A stretch of DNA of 14,738 nt from ANME-2 cluster archaeon (GCA_022353185.1 JAKRWB010000144.1:1-14738), one strand, 5' to 3'. Positions 6,708-14,736 are shown, numbered from the stretch's first letter. Made by a program: numbers and translations. Notes: generated by a model from the sequence alone, not told the origin.

Positions 6708-8381
6708 TTATACCTGATCAATTGCTGGAGTATAGATCGATCTCACATCTTCTATTTCTTCCTGAATCCTTGATTCGTCCCATCCTAACTCCCTGGCCAT
6801 AATACGGGCAGAGGTTTCAAGACCTTCATCTCCCGGATACTCTGCGGTTCCAAGTTCAGTACGCCTCAGGATTACATCTGATAACTTAAGAGCCATCTCT
6901 TCCCGAACCCCGTGAATTATTTCGGCTTCTATAACATGTGATATGTCATTTATCCTTCGACCATAACCCGGATCTTCATCCAGATATTTTAATACACTTT
7001 TATATTCAGATCCATAATTATAGACAAGGTTGCGAATTGTTCCTTCGTCCAGTTCTTTTGGTCTGTTTTTTATTGCATTGTTTAGGAAATCGTTGAATCT
7101 TTCAATATTTCCTCCATAAATAGGGGTATCCATGGTCGTGCATTGAGGCGGTTTTTTTCCCAGGTTCTTATAAATCATATCAATGGCTGTTTGAGCCGTA
7201 TTTCTTGCTGTTGTATACTTAACACTAACAATTGATATCAATCCATCAATCCCTTCGTTCTTACTGTCGTATATCCTATTGCTCTTACTGATCGTAACAT
7301 CCCCATTAGAATCGATCTCATCGATAGGGATAAGGCCCTGGTAAAAAAAAGTAACATCTTTGCGTGTAAGTGCAGCCTGTGGATAAGCCTCATTCACTTC
7401 TTCGATCAATCTATGGATGTCGCTTTCAGTGGTAGTAAACTTATTTAGATCACCCTGGTATGGTTCCTGTGCGGTTCCGATCAAAGAATAATCTCTCCAT
7501 GGCGAGATGAACAAAAGACGGTAACCTTTATTGATAATAGCATCTTCATCCTTGAATGTTTTTTGGAATTTGACCCCGAAAGCATAGTCTTTAACAAAAA
7601 CTCGATTTACAACGATCAACCGCATTATTGATAAATTGACCTTACGATTGAAAGGAGTACCAACAAAGCTCAGCACATCATCTACCCATGGCCCGCTGGT
7701 ATTTAATACCACTTTTGCTTGAATTTCCAGTTCTTCATCAGTGAGCAGGTCTTTTGCTTTTACGCCTGTTATACGGTTCTCATCCTTTAGAAAACCCGTT
7801 ACTTCAAGATAATTAGCAACATCAGCACCGGATTGTACTGCAGACCTGATAAAGGAAATAAGTAAACGCTCAGTATTATATGCCTGAGAGTCATACCAGA
7901 TCGAAGCACCTGTCAGACCCTCCTCCCGCAGGCCGGGGATCAAACGTAAACATTCCTCTTTGGAAATAGTTTTTCCATTGGGAATATGTTTCTGCGGATC
8001 GTTCAACCGGTTACGATCGTAACTGGCAAGATCAAATACCTTCAATGCTATGGGCATAATAAGTCGCATGATACGCCCGTATGTGGGTATTATACAAGGC
8101 ATTGGGTGTACCAGATGAGGTGCGGTCCGCATCAGATTGGTCCTTTCGCATATAGATTCACGCATTCTTTTAAAATCGCCATGCTGAATATATCTAAGGC
8201 CACCGTGAATCGTTTTCTGACTGTTGGATGAATTCTTTGACCCAAAATCATACTTATCTAATAATGCTACTGATAAACCTCTGGATGCCGCATCCCACGC
8301 AGCTGTAGCACCATAGATGCCACCCCCGATGATCAATACATCATATTTTTTATTAAACAGCCTCGCTGTATCTCTTTTCAT
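6708..8381 (-). CDS. GlpD/GlpA-like FAD-dependent oxidoreductase with altered substrate residues
   Basis: The 557-residue product belongs to the FAD-dependent glycerol-3-phosphate dehydrogenase family. The FAD loop GGGIYG is at residues 19-24, the family segment HGGLRYIQHG at 59-68, NTSGPW at 227-232, and a C-terminal helical DAO-C domain contains AEIIHGVREEMALKLSDV and RRTELG. The FAD frame and the SVKYTTAR lysine (386-393) are kept. However, residues used by true GlpD to hold glycerol-3-phosphate seem lost: the KGxH segment reads SIMRLIVV (251-258), GTTD reads GTAQ (302-305), and the GVRP arginine is replaced in YQGLIPI (347-353). Another oxidised substrate is therefore likely. I chose the ATG at 8381, preceded by GAGG at 6 nt, over an in-frame GTG at 8408 that adds nine residues. 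It is followed closely by the SDR gene. Membrane association through lipophilic surfaces is typical of the family but not visible here. Confidence 0.8.
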   Translation of the reverse strand: MKRDTARLFNKKYDVLIIGGGIYGATAAWDAASRGLSVALLDKYDFGSKNSSNSQKTIHGGLRYIQHGDFKRMRESICERTNLMRTAPHLVHPMPCIIPTYGRIMRLIMPIALKVFDLASYDRNRLNDPQKHIPNGKTISKEECLRLIPGLREEGLTGASIWYDSQAYNTERLLISFIRSAVQSGADVANYLEVTGFLKDENRITGVKAKDLLTDEELEIQAKVVLNTSGPWVDDVLSFVGTPFNRKVNLSIMRLIVVNRVFVKDYAFGVKFQKTFKDEDAIINKGYRLLFISPWRDYSLIGTAQEPYQGDLNKFTTTESDIHRLIEEVNEAYPQAALTRKDVTFFYQGLIPIDEIDSNGDVTISKSNRIYDSKNEGIDGLISIVSVKYTTARNTAQTAIDMIYKNLGKKPPQCTTMDTPIYGGNIERFNDFLNNAIKNRPKELDEGTIRNLVYNYGSEYKSVLKYLDEDPGYGRRINDISHVIEAEIIHGVREEMALKLSDVILRRTELGTAEYPGDEGLETSARIMARELGWDESRIQEEIEDVRSIYTPAIDQV

Positions 8382-8410
8382 ATTATTCCTCGATTGGATT
8401 AATCCCACTT

Positions 8411-8420
8411 TTTTTATATA
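8411..8420 (-). promoter_or_regulatory. Possible TATA-type promoter before the FAD oxidoreductase
   Basis: On the minus strand TATATAAAAA lies about 30-40 bp before the chosen ATG, in the 79-bp spacer after the methyltransferase stop, the only sizeable gap within the main gene run. If archaeal, a start site about 25 bp downstream would leave a leader of roughly 10 nt. An A/T-rich spacer can produce such a match by chance. Confidence 0.25.
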
Positions 8421-8460
8421 GTAGTTTTTAATTTTATTTTAATCTTTGTCAGTTGTATTT

Positions 8461-9240
8461 CTATTTAAAGGCAAATACCATTATATGCCATCCTATTGGC
8501 CTAACTATCGACCTGGGAATTATGTTGAACACCGGCACAAAAATGTCATTGAACATTACTGCTTTTAAGCCATGATGCAAACGTGTCTTTCTCGGGAAAC
8601 GTTCTGGGATTATTTTGACCGTTGAAAACCTAAGGAGCATCTTCTTGACTTCTCCGATAGAATATTTGTTAAGGACCGGGGCATCCTCATGCTCCAGTTC
8701 TGTTTTAAAAAGCTTTGACATCCAGTTCAGCCATGAGTTTCGATTGTAGACCATTATAATAGCCTCACCACCAGGTTTTAATACTCTGAATATCTCATCT
8801 ACCATTTTCTGGGCATTGGCTGTATATTGTAATACTCCGTGTGCATAAACCACATCGAAACTATTATCATCGAACTTGAGCTGTTCTCCATTCATTACAC
8901 GAAGATCCCCTACTACAGCGTTGAACGCAAAATTCTTCTCAGCAAGCTCTATAGACTGTTGTGCAAGATCCACGCCGGTAACTCTGGCACCATTCTTGGC
9001 AAATCTAATCAGGTCTATACCTACTCCACAACCTATTTCTAATAGGTCTTGTTCGTGATATTTTGAGAAATCTACCACCTTTGGCAGATAATCCAGTTTA
9101 TCAAACCTGTATTCTTCAAGATCTTTGAAAAAACCTTCTGTTCCCACCGGATGCCTGGCAATTTCCAAATCATGGATATGCTCGTTCCAGTACTGCTTAA
9201 TCACTTCTAGCGTTGCTACGTTATTTGATTCGTTACTCAT
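8461..9240 (-). CDS. Class I SAM-dependent methyltransferase
   Basis: The 259-residue product carries the S-adenosylmethionine fold. Motif I LLEIGCGVGID is at about residues 66-76, the acidic end of strand 2 at D91 (VTGVDLAQQSIELA), GDLRVMNGEQLKFDDNSFD at about 111-129, YAHGVLQY at 132-139, and FRVLKPGGEAII further on. This is the Methyltransf_11 type that acts on small molecules, sugars or lipids. The C-terminal part (VFNIIPRSIVRPIGWHIMVF) is hydrophobic and may contact membrane or a lipid-linked acceptor. The chosen ATG overlaps the asparagine-synthase stop by 8 bp, with GAGG inside the upstream gene. A longer reading to 9318 would overlap that gene by 86 bp and adds unconvincing sequence. 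Neighbours suggest methylation of a sugar or of an intermediate of the locus product. The exact target is unknown. Confidence 0.85.
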   Translation of the reverse strand: MSNESNNVATLEVIKQYWNEHIHDLEIARHPVGTEGFFKDLEEYRFDKLDYLPKVVDFSKYHEQDLLEIGCGVGIDLIRFAKNGARVTGVDLAQQSIELAEKNFAFNAVVGDLRVMNGEQLKFDDNSFDVVYAHGVLQYTANAQKMVDEIFRVLKPGGEAIIMVYNRNSWLNWMSKLFKTELEHEDAPVLNKYSIGEVKKMLLRFSTVKIIPERFPRKTRLHHGLKAVMFNDIFVPVFNIIPRSIVRPIGWHIMVFAFK

Positions 9241-11125
9241 AGTAATTTCCAGCCTCGTTATCGATATATATATCATGCCACATCTCAAATACCATGAGTG
9301 CCCATAACTGATGGGCATTGTTCCTCTTTTTTTCGAGATGCTGTTTCATCAACTTATTTACGTATTCATACTCTACATAGCCTTTTTCTTCAATTCTCCT
9401 CTTTGAAAGAGTTTCAATCATCATATCCCTTAGATCCTCTTGTAGCCAGTTTTTCATAGGTATGCTGAACCCCTGTTTTTTTCGGTAAATTATTTCTTTA
9501 GGAAGCAGTTTCAACATTGCTTTTTTAAATATATATTTGGTAGAAAGCCCGTGAAGCTTAAGATTTGGAGGTATGCCTGCTACAAGTTCCACAAAATGGT
9601 GATTCAAAAGAGGTACTCTTGCCTCAAGCGAGTTAGCCATGCTCATTCTATCCACCTTAACAAGAATGTCATCAGGAAGATACATCTTCATATCCACATA
9701 CTGCTCCCTGCTTAGAGAGTTGCTTGTGTTGTTGTTTGAATATAATGTGTTTACTACTTCAAAAGAGTTTAGATTTTCCAGTTCACTTTGTAACTTGCTT
9801 GAATATAATTTTTCTTCATCAGGCAAAAAAAACTGCCACCTAACATGCCTCCCTTCCTCTGGAAGAGAAGAACCCTCAACAAAGCGTTTAAGGATATTAG
9901 TTAAACCTTTTTTTTGAGAGGAATAAGGAAGCGTATGTATAGATGGTAATATAATTTTATTCCTCAGAATAAGAGGTAGCTTTCTGTAATATTTGTCAAG
10001 ATGGCTTGCGATATACCAGTCATATCCGGCAAACTGTTCATCTCCCCCATCTCCTGAAAGTACAACCTTTACGTACTTACTTGCAATTTCTGAAACCAGA
10101 TAAGTTGAAAACGCTGAAACATCTGCGAAAGGTTCATCAAAATATCGGATAATTTTTCCGGCAAGCTTTACAGCATCTGGCTTAATGACCTCTTCATGGT
10201 GTTCGGTATTAAAACGCTCGGCTACAATTCTGGCATATTCCAGTTCATTATAAGATTGATCCTCAAAGCCTATCGAAAAAGTTTTAACAGGTTTCTCACT
10301 ATGTTGGCTCATCATAGCTACTATTGAACTTGAATCAATACCACCGCTTAAAAAAGCTCCCACCGGAACATCGCTTACCATTTCTAAGTTTACTGATTTT
10401 TTAAGAGTATCGTATATTTGCCTGCAGAAATGTTCTTCTGAAAAACTGTTTTGTGAAAATTTAAGATCCCAATATTTTCTAATTGAAATGCTGTTGCCTT
10501 TGCAAAATAATATATGACCTGGCATCAGCTTCTTAATCCCATTGAATATACTTTCAGGAGCAGGAATATATTCAAAGGAAAGGAAATAATGGAATGCTTT
10601 AAGGTTGACTTCTCTTTTTACATCAGGATGCTGCAGTATTGATTTGATTTCAGAGGCGAAAATCAATTTATTTTTTAATATAATATAATGCAGCGGTTTA
10701 ATACCTATGCGATCCCTTGCCAAAATCAGTTTTTTTTTATTTGAGTCCCATATTGCAAGGCTGAACATACCATTAAGTTTCGATACAAAGCTGTCTCCAA
10801 ACTCTTCATAAAGATGGACTATCACCTCGGTATCGCTTGAAGTATAAAACCTGTGCTTTTTTTCCAGAGAAAGGCGAAGTTCTTTATAATTGTATATTTC
10901 TCCATTTAACACTATCCAGATAGAACCATTTTCATTATGAACAGGTTGGTGTCCGCCTTCAACATCAATTATGCTAAGTCTGCGCATACCCAGCCCGATG
11001 CCCCTTTCTAAAAATATACCTTCATCATCAGGCCCACGGTATTCAATCACAGAGCACATTTTTTTTAGCAGGTGCTCATCAGGATAGCTTTCGTCAAAGT
11101 TACAATAACCGCATATCCCACACAC
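9233..11125 (-). CDS. asnB: Asparagine synthase (glutamine-hydrolysing)-type amidotransferase
   Basis: The 630-residue product has both domains of AsnB. The N-terminal class II glutaminase starts at Cys2 (MCGICG) and shows RGPDDEG (30-36), LNGEIYN (73-79) and SSDTEV (96-101). The C-terminal ATP-pyrophosphatase domain has the PP-loop SGGIDSS (260-266), FDEPFAD (329-335) and LSGDGGDE (356-363). It uses glutamine-derived ammonia and ATP to amidate a carboxylate through an adenylate. Asparagine synthesis is the default role, but AsnB paralogues inside polysaccharide loci (WbpS and exosortase-associated amidotransferases) amidate other acceptors, and a uronic acid is a reasonable guess here. The start is GTG at 11125, one base after the GT4 stop, with GGAG upstream; cleavage of the first residue would expose the catalytic Cys. 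The gene ends inside the methyltransferase start. Confidence 0.9.
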   Translation of the reverse strand: MCGICGYCNFDESYPDEHLLKKMCSVIEYRGPDDEGIFLERGIGLGMRRLSIIDVEGGHQPVHNENGSIWIVLNGEIYNYKELRLSLEKKHRFYTSSDTEVIVHLYEEFGDSFVSKLNGMFSLAIWDSNKKKLILARDRIGIKPLHYIILKNKLIFASEIKSILQHPDVKREVNLKAFHYFLSFEYIPAPESIFNGIKKLMPGHILFCKGNSISIRKYWDLKFSQNSFSEEHFCRQIYDTLKKSVNLEMVSDVPVGAFLSGGIDSSSIVAMMSQHSEKPVKTFSIGFEDQSYNELEYARIVAERFNTEHHEEVIKPDAVKLAGKIIRYFDEPFADVSAFSTYLVSEIASKYVKVVLSGDGGDEQFAGYDWYIASHLDKYYRKLPLILRNKIILPSIHTLPYSSQKKGLTNILKRFVEGSSLPEEGRHVRWQFFLPDEEKLYSSKLQSELENLNSFEVVNTLYSNNNTSNSLSREQYVDMKMYLPDDILVKVDRMSMANSLEARVPLLNHHFVELVAGIPPNLKLHGLSTKYIFKKAMLKLLPKEIIYRKKQGFSIPMKNWLQEDLRDMMIETLSKRRIEEKGYVEYEYVNKLMKQHLEKKRNNAHQLWALMVFEMWHDIYIDNEAGNYYE

Positions 11126-11126
11126 T

Positions 11127-12308
11127 TCAGGCGCTCCTTAGTGATCCAATATAATCGTATAAATCCTCTGTTTTAGATATAAAAGCACTGTAACTGTATT
11201 TAATTTCGGCTAACTCCTTTGCCTTTTTGCCAATATTTTCCCCCAACTTTTTGTTGGTAAGAATTCTAAGCAAACCAACAGCAAAATCATCAGGATTTGG
11301 TTCGGTCAGCACGGCTATCTCTTCGTTTAAAACTTGCGTATGGGTAAGTAAATTGGTAGCTATGATTGGTTTTCCTGATTTGAGATAAGAATAAATTTTT
11401 AAAGGCGTATTTGTTCCTGTGACGCGAGGCGACACCAGAATATCTGCAATCTCCATAAACAGCGGCATCTCCTCCACCGGGCGTTGACCGGTAAATACAA
11501 CGTAATCCTTTATCCCTAACTTCTCAGCCATTTGTTCCATCTCTCTGATCTGTTTATCTTCCCCACCTACCAGAATATATATCATATCAGTTATTTCATT
11601 AATTACTATTGGAATCGTTTTTATTAAAAGATCAATTCCTTGGTATGGCTCAAAAGTCCCGGTATAAAGTATTATTTTCTTATTTAGAGCACCTAAATTA
11701 TTCCGAAGCTCTCTGGTTTTTTCTTCTGAAATATTGCAGTTGCACTCTGAAACAGTGGTGTTTTCGATAATCCATAACTTTTTATTAGGGTCAATAAGTT
11801 TTACACTCTCTCCCAAATGAGGACAGATCGCAATTATTGCGTCTGAATTTTTTATTATAAACTTCTCGCCGAAATTAGCTAATTTTATCAATATTTTATT
11901 ACTTGTAAAATTAAAATTTACAAGCTGCTGAGGGATGCTCGAGTGCATATCATATATAAGTGGAACTTTAAAAATCTTTTTAAGAAAAACTCCGGCCAGA
12001 GCAGCTTCCTCATGTACATGAATGCAATCATATTTCTTGTTAAGGATCATAAGTAATGCTTTAAGGGACAATAAAGCATCCAGGGGTATTTTTGTAAGAG
12101 ACGGACCTATAGCAATTCGCTTTACAAAAGGAACAGACGGTATTCTATAAATATTCACATTATTAACATTAACGTTTTTACCTATATGGTACACTATCAA
12201 ATCCACTTCATGACCTAATTTTCCCAGTGCTTTTATGCGGTTATATACGCTAAAAGGCGTACCTCTGGGCTCTAAAAAAGGCTCTGGAGCCAACATAAGT
12301 ATTTTCAT
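11127..12308 (-). CDS. Glycosyltransferase family 4
   Basis: The 393-residue product is a GT-B-fold retaining glycosyltransferase. The acceptor-side domain begins MKILMLAPEP and PRGTPFS (14-20), the usual GT4 glycine-containing loop. The donor-side domain shows ILYTGTFEPYQGIDLLI (213-229), LVGGE (246-250), VVFTGQRPVEEMP (270-282) and the sugar-nucleotide segment SPRVTGTNTPLKIYSYLKSG (293-312). In that last segment the second Glu of the common EX7E pair is replaced by Ser (KIYSY instead of KIYEY), a variant seen in some GT4 subgroups. The enzyme probably adds one sugar to a lipid-linked acceptor on the cytoplasmic side; donor and linkage are not predictable. It follows the GT2 gene by 22 bp and precedes the amidotransferase by one base, so it belongs to the same operon. 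Confidence 0.88.
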   Translation of the reverse strand: MKILMLAPEPFLEPRGTPFSVYNRIKALGKLGHEVDLIVYHIGKNVNVNNVNIYRIPSVPFVKRIAIGPSLTKIPLDALLSLKALLMILNKKYDCIHVHEEAALAGVFLKKIFKVPLIYDMHSSIPQQLVNFNFTSNKILIKLANFGEKFIIKNSDAIIAICPHLGESVKLIDPNKKLWIIENTTVSECNCNISEEKTRELRNNLGALNKKIILYTGTFEPYQGIDLLIKTIPIVINEITDMIYILVGGEDKQIREMEQMAEKLGIKDYVVFTGQRPVEEMPLFMEIADILVSPRVTGTNTPLKIYSYLKSGKPIIATNLLTHTQVLNEEIAVLTEPNPDDFAVGLLRILTNKKLGENIGKKAKELAEIKYSYSAFISKTEDLYDYIGSLRSA

Positions 12309-12330
12309 AAAAACCTATAGATTATAATTT

Positions 12331-13290
12331 TCATTCAATAACTTCCCTTATAGAGTATATCGGTTTGTTTAAAACCTCATAATAAGTCCTGATTATAATC
12401 TCACCCAGCAAGCCCATGCTGATAAATTGTATTCCCAAAATCGTAAGAAGTACGGCCAGCATTAGCAGTGGTCTATCTCCGATGGATACATCGTAAAAGA
12501 ATTTAATAAATACTAAATACCCTCCAGTCAAAACACCCAGAAACCCTGATATAATCCCCGGAATCCCGAAAAGCTGCATCGGCCTTGTTGAGTAGCTGAG
12601 CAGAAACTTTACAGTCATCAGGTCAAGTAGTCCTCTGAACAACCTTGATACAGTGTATTTAGACTTCCCGTGAGTTCTGGGATGATGGCTCACAGGTATC
12701 TCTTTAATGGACACACCCATCCAGCTTGCAGCCGCGGGGATATACCGGTGCATCTCTCCGTATAAACGAATGCTTTTAATGATTTCACTTCTATACGCCT
12801 TTAATGTACAGCCGTTATCGTGCAGTTTGATATGCGTCAATCTGGACGCTAACCAGTTAGATATCTTGGAGGGTATTTTTTTTGAGAGCAGGGGGTCGTT
12901 TCTATCAACACGCCAGCCGCATACCATATCATAGCCGTCTTCTATTTTTTCTAGAAACTTAGGAATGTCTTCAGGATCGTTCTGCAGATCTCCGTCCATG
13001 GTTACTATTATATCGCCGCTGGCATGGTCAAAGCCTGCTGAGAGCGCAGCGGTCTGCCCGAAGTTGCGGCGGAAACGGATAATCTTCACAGCGGCATCCT
13101 TTTCGTGGAGCTGCCGCAGGATTTCGAAGGTATTGTCTGTGGAGCCGTCGTCAATGAAGATAATCTCGCAATCGGTATAAGGCGAAATAACATTCCTCAG
13201 CCTTTCGTACAGCTCCGGCAGATTTTCTCCCTCATTCAGCAAGGGGATCACTATTGAAATAGATGGACTGCTGATAATCAGGTTTTCCAT
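12331..13290 (-). CDS. GT2 polyprenyl-phosphate glycosyltransferase (GtrB/DPM1-like) with C-terminal membrane anchor
   Basis: The 319-residue product has an inverting GT-A domain: ISIVIPLLNEGENL at residues 11-24, DDGSTD at 47-52, FRRNFGQTAALSAGFD at 73-88, and the metal-binding MDGDLQNDPED at 98-108. Later family marks are CGWRVDRNDP, MHRYIPA and THGKSKYTVSRL. Two hydrophobic segments near the C-terminus (about 231-262 and 272-298) form the membrane hairpin typical of undecaprenyl- or dolichyl-phosphate sugar synthases (GtrB, ArnC, DPM1). Such enzymes load a single sugar on a polyprenyl phosphate for later transfer on the outer membrane face. It opens the tight gene run after a 189-bp spacer, with GGTG 6 nt before the ATG. 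No GtrA-like small flippase or C-type transferase is present in the window, so the user of the charged lipid is not known. Confidence 0.88.
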   Translation of the reverse strand: MENLIISSPSISIVIPLLNEGENLPELYERLRNVISPYTDCEIIFIDDGSTDNTFEILRQLHEKDAAVKIIRFRRNFGQTAALSAGFDHASGDIIVTMDGDLQNDPEDIPKFLEKIEDGYDMVCGWRVDRNDPLLSKKIPSKISNWLASRLTHIKLHDNGCTLKAYRSEIIKSIRLYGEMHRYIPAAASWMGVSIKEIPVSHHPRTHGKSKYTVSRLFRGLLDLMTVKFLLSYSTRPMQLFGIPGIISGFLGVLTGGYLVFIKFFYDVSIGDRPLLMLAVLLTILGIQFISMGLLGEIIIRTYYEVLNKPIYSIREVIE

Positions 13291-13312
13291 ATTAGCACCA
13301 CTGGTTAGTAGA

Positions 13313-13322
13313 CTATAAATAA
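13313..13322 (-). promoter_or_regulatory. Possible TATA-type promoter before the GT2 gene
   Basis: The minus strand reads TTATTTATAG about 23-32 bp before the GT2 ATG, inside the 189-bp gap that separates the epimerase from the rest. Its position would imply a start site almost at the ATG, which conflicts with the GGTG ribosome site there. Treat it as a weak candidate. Nothing else was recognised in the gap. Confidence 0.2.
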
Positions 13323-13479
13323 CTTTTGGCTAATTATGATGAGTTTTATCGAAAGTGAAGGACTAATTGACGAACTCTCAGCATAAATACTTATCAAACA
13401 TAATCGCAAACATCAATCATACTATCAATAGATCTCAAATACTATTCGCTGCGAGTACAATGTCAGGGATTCTGCTTTT

Positions 13480-14403
13480 TTACTGAACCAAACTGTCCAC
13501 ATATCTTTTAACTCCCACCTTTATATCAACCGTCGGTATGTACCCAATCATCTTCCCGGCTTTAGTCACATCAGCATACGTGTGCCGTACATCCCCTTTT
13601 TGCGCCCCGACATGCTTCACCTGCACATCTTTCCCGACTGCCTTTTCAATCAGCCTGACCAGATCGTTAACTGAAATCCTGCTGCCTCCACCGATATTAA
13701 AACTCTCACCTGCCACATCACTGCCGGCAGCCAGCAGGTTTGCTTGCACCACATCGGATACATAAGTAAAGTCCCTGGTCTGAGTGCCGTCTCCAAAGAC
13801 CTCAATCACATCCTCGTTTAGTCCGGCATGGACGAATTTATTGATGCCCATATCTGGCCGCTGTCTGGGTCCATATACCGTAAAATATCTTAGCGATACC
13901 GTGGGAGTACCATAATTCTTATAATATAATGAACATAAATTCTCCGCCGCCAGTTTCGTGACCCCGTAAGGGGAAAATGGATTTTTCGGGGCGTCTTCGC
14001 GAATAGGCAGTTTATTTGCATCTCCATATATGGATGATGAAGACGCAAAAACAAACTTTTTCACCTTTTTATCCTTATAGTACTCCAGCAGTTTCTGGGT
14101 CACCAGGATGTTATTTCGTGTGTAAATCTCAAAACTCCTGCCCCACGAAGCTCTCACTCCAGCCTGTGCAGCCTGGTGGAATACGTAATCCACTTCAGGG
14201 AATTCGGTAATGTTCACGATGTCCTTTTCTATGAATGTAAAGTTTTCGTGATCAAGTGCATTTTTTATGTTGTTTTCTTTGACTGCTCTTGGATAATAGT
14301 CAGTGAAACAATCAATGCCAGTAATTTCATGTCCCTCTTGCAGCAATTTATCTGTCAGATGGGAGCCTATAAATCCTGCACAGCCTGTTATTAACGATTT
14401 CAT
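13480..14403 (-). CDS. NAD-dependent nucleotide-sugar epimerase/dehydratase (GalE/UDP-glucuronate epimerase-like)
   Basis: The 307-residue product is an extended SDR. NAD loop GCAGFIGSH at residues 7-15; D31 (GIDCFTDYYP) selects NAD over NADP. HQAAQAGVRASWG (76-88), the SSSSIYG serines (121-127), Y146-x3-K150 (YGVTK) and LRYFTVYGPRQRPDM (about 166-180) follow. The HQAAQAGVR and YFTVYGPRQRPDM segments are typical of UDP-glucose/UDP-glucuronate 4-epimerases and close relatives. It probably supplies an epimerised UDP-sugar to the glycosyltransferases. The gene stands slightly apart: 189 bp to the GT2 gene, and a longer AT-rich leader upstream with a TATA-like box. Its G+C is among the highest in the window. 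Decarboxylase and dehydratase members share the same motifs, so the exact reaction is uncertain. Confidence 0.88.
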   Translation of the reverse strand: MKSLITGCAGFIGSHLTDKLLQEGHEITGIDCFTDYYPRAVKENNIKNALDHENFTFIEKDIVNITEFPEVDYVFHQAAQAGVRASWGRSFEIYTRNNILVTQKLLEYYKDKKVKKFVFASSSSIYGDANKLPIREDAPKNPFSPYGVTKLAAENLCSLYYKNYGTPTVSLRYFTVYGPRQRPDMGINKFVHAGLNEDVIEVFGDGTQTRDFTYVSDVVQANLLAAGSDVAGESFNIGGGSRISVNDLVRLIEKAVGKDVQVKHVGAQKGDVRHTYADVTKAGKMIGYIPTVDIKVGVKRYVDSLVQ

Positions 14404-14487
14404 TTTATCACTATGTTTAAATATTTAAATTGGTTTTTTATTTTTGGGGTGACATACCATTATAGACTATTAAGAACGATTCCATTG

Positions 14488-14495
14488 TATATAAA
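14488..14495 (-). promoter_or_regulatory. TATA-type promoter candidate for the epimerase gene
   Basis: TTTATATA on the minus strand matches the classical archaeal TATA box. A start site about 25 bp downstream would fall near 14465, leaving a leader of roughly 60 nt before the ATG at 14403. The surrounding 14404-14646 spacer is AT-rich and holds no gene I can support, so other TATA-like strings occur nearby (for example TTTAAATATTTAAA at about 14416-14429). The call depends on the organism being archaeal. Confidence 0.35.
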
Positions 14496-14646
14496 CATAT
14501 ATATTCGACTTATTGAATTGATAATTGCAATAGCGTCACCAAAATCATAGTAGGTTAAAAATTGCACTTTCTGAAAGCTTTGAACCCGATAACGTGAACT
14601 ATTGTTTATTTATTTCAGTCAGTCTCCAATAAACTAAAAGTGAGCG

Positions 14647-14736
14647 TCACTCCTTCAACACCTGACCAGTTTTCAAATTCCCTCCTACACATAAAAAATC
14701 GGCATCAACAGAGTCTTTTATAAATTTCTTTGTAGG
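14647..14736 (-). CDS. Possible C-terminal fragment of a gene entering from the right edge
   Basis: On the minus strand a frame is open from the window edge for 29 codons and stops with TGA at 14647-14649. The peptide ends DADFLCVGGNLKTGQVLKE, which looks protein-like in composition, but I do not recognise the family. The fragment is too short to exclude chance. If real, its stop lies about 240 bp upstream of the epimerase ATG, consistent with a separate upstream transcription unit on the same strand. Confidence 0.35.
   Translation of the reverse strand, partial: PTKKFIKDSVDADFLCVGGNLKTGQVLKE

Noticed and set aside
6708..8381. Annotation as an ordinary catabolic glycerol-3-phosphate dehydrogenase
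   Set aside because: The family is right, but key substrate-side residues appear replaced and the neighbours are glycan genes, so I did not assign glpD or glpA.
8382..8408. GTG start at 8408 for the FAD oxidoreductase
   Set aside because: The ATG at 8381 has GAGG at proper spacing and gives the normal short N-terminal lead to the FAD loop; the extra nine residues look non-conserved.
9241..9318. Upstream extension of the methyltransferase to 9318
   Set aside because: It would overlap the amidotransferase gene by 86 bp, whereas the ATG at 9240 gives a typical 8-bp overlap with GAGG upstream.
14600..14733. Plus-strand open frame at the right edge
   Set aside because: It has no start codon after its upstream stop, ends in TAA, and its translation is low in information compared with the minus-strand frame.
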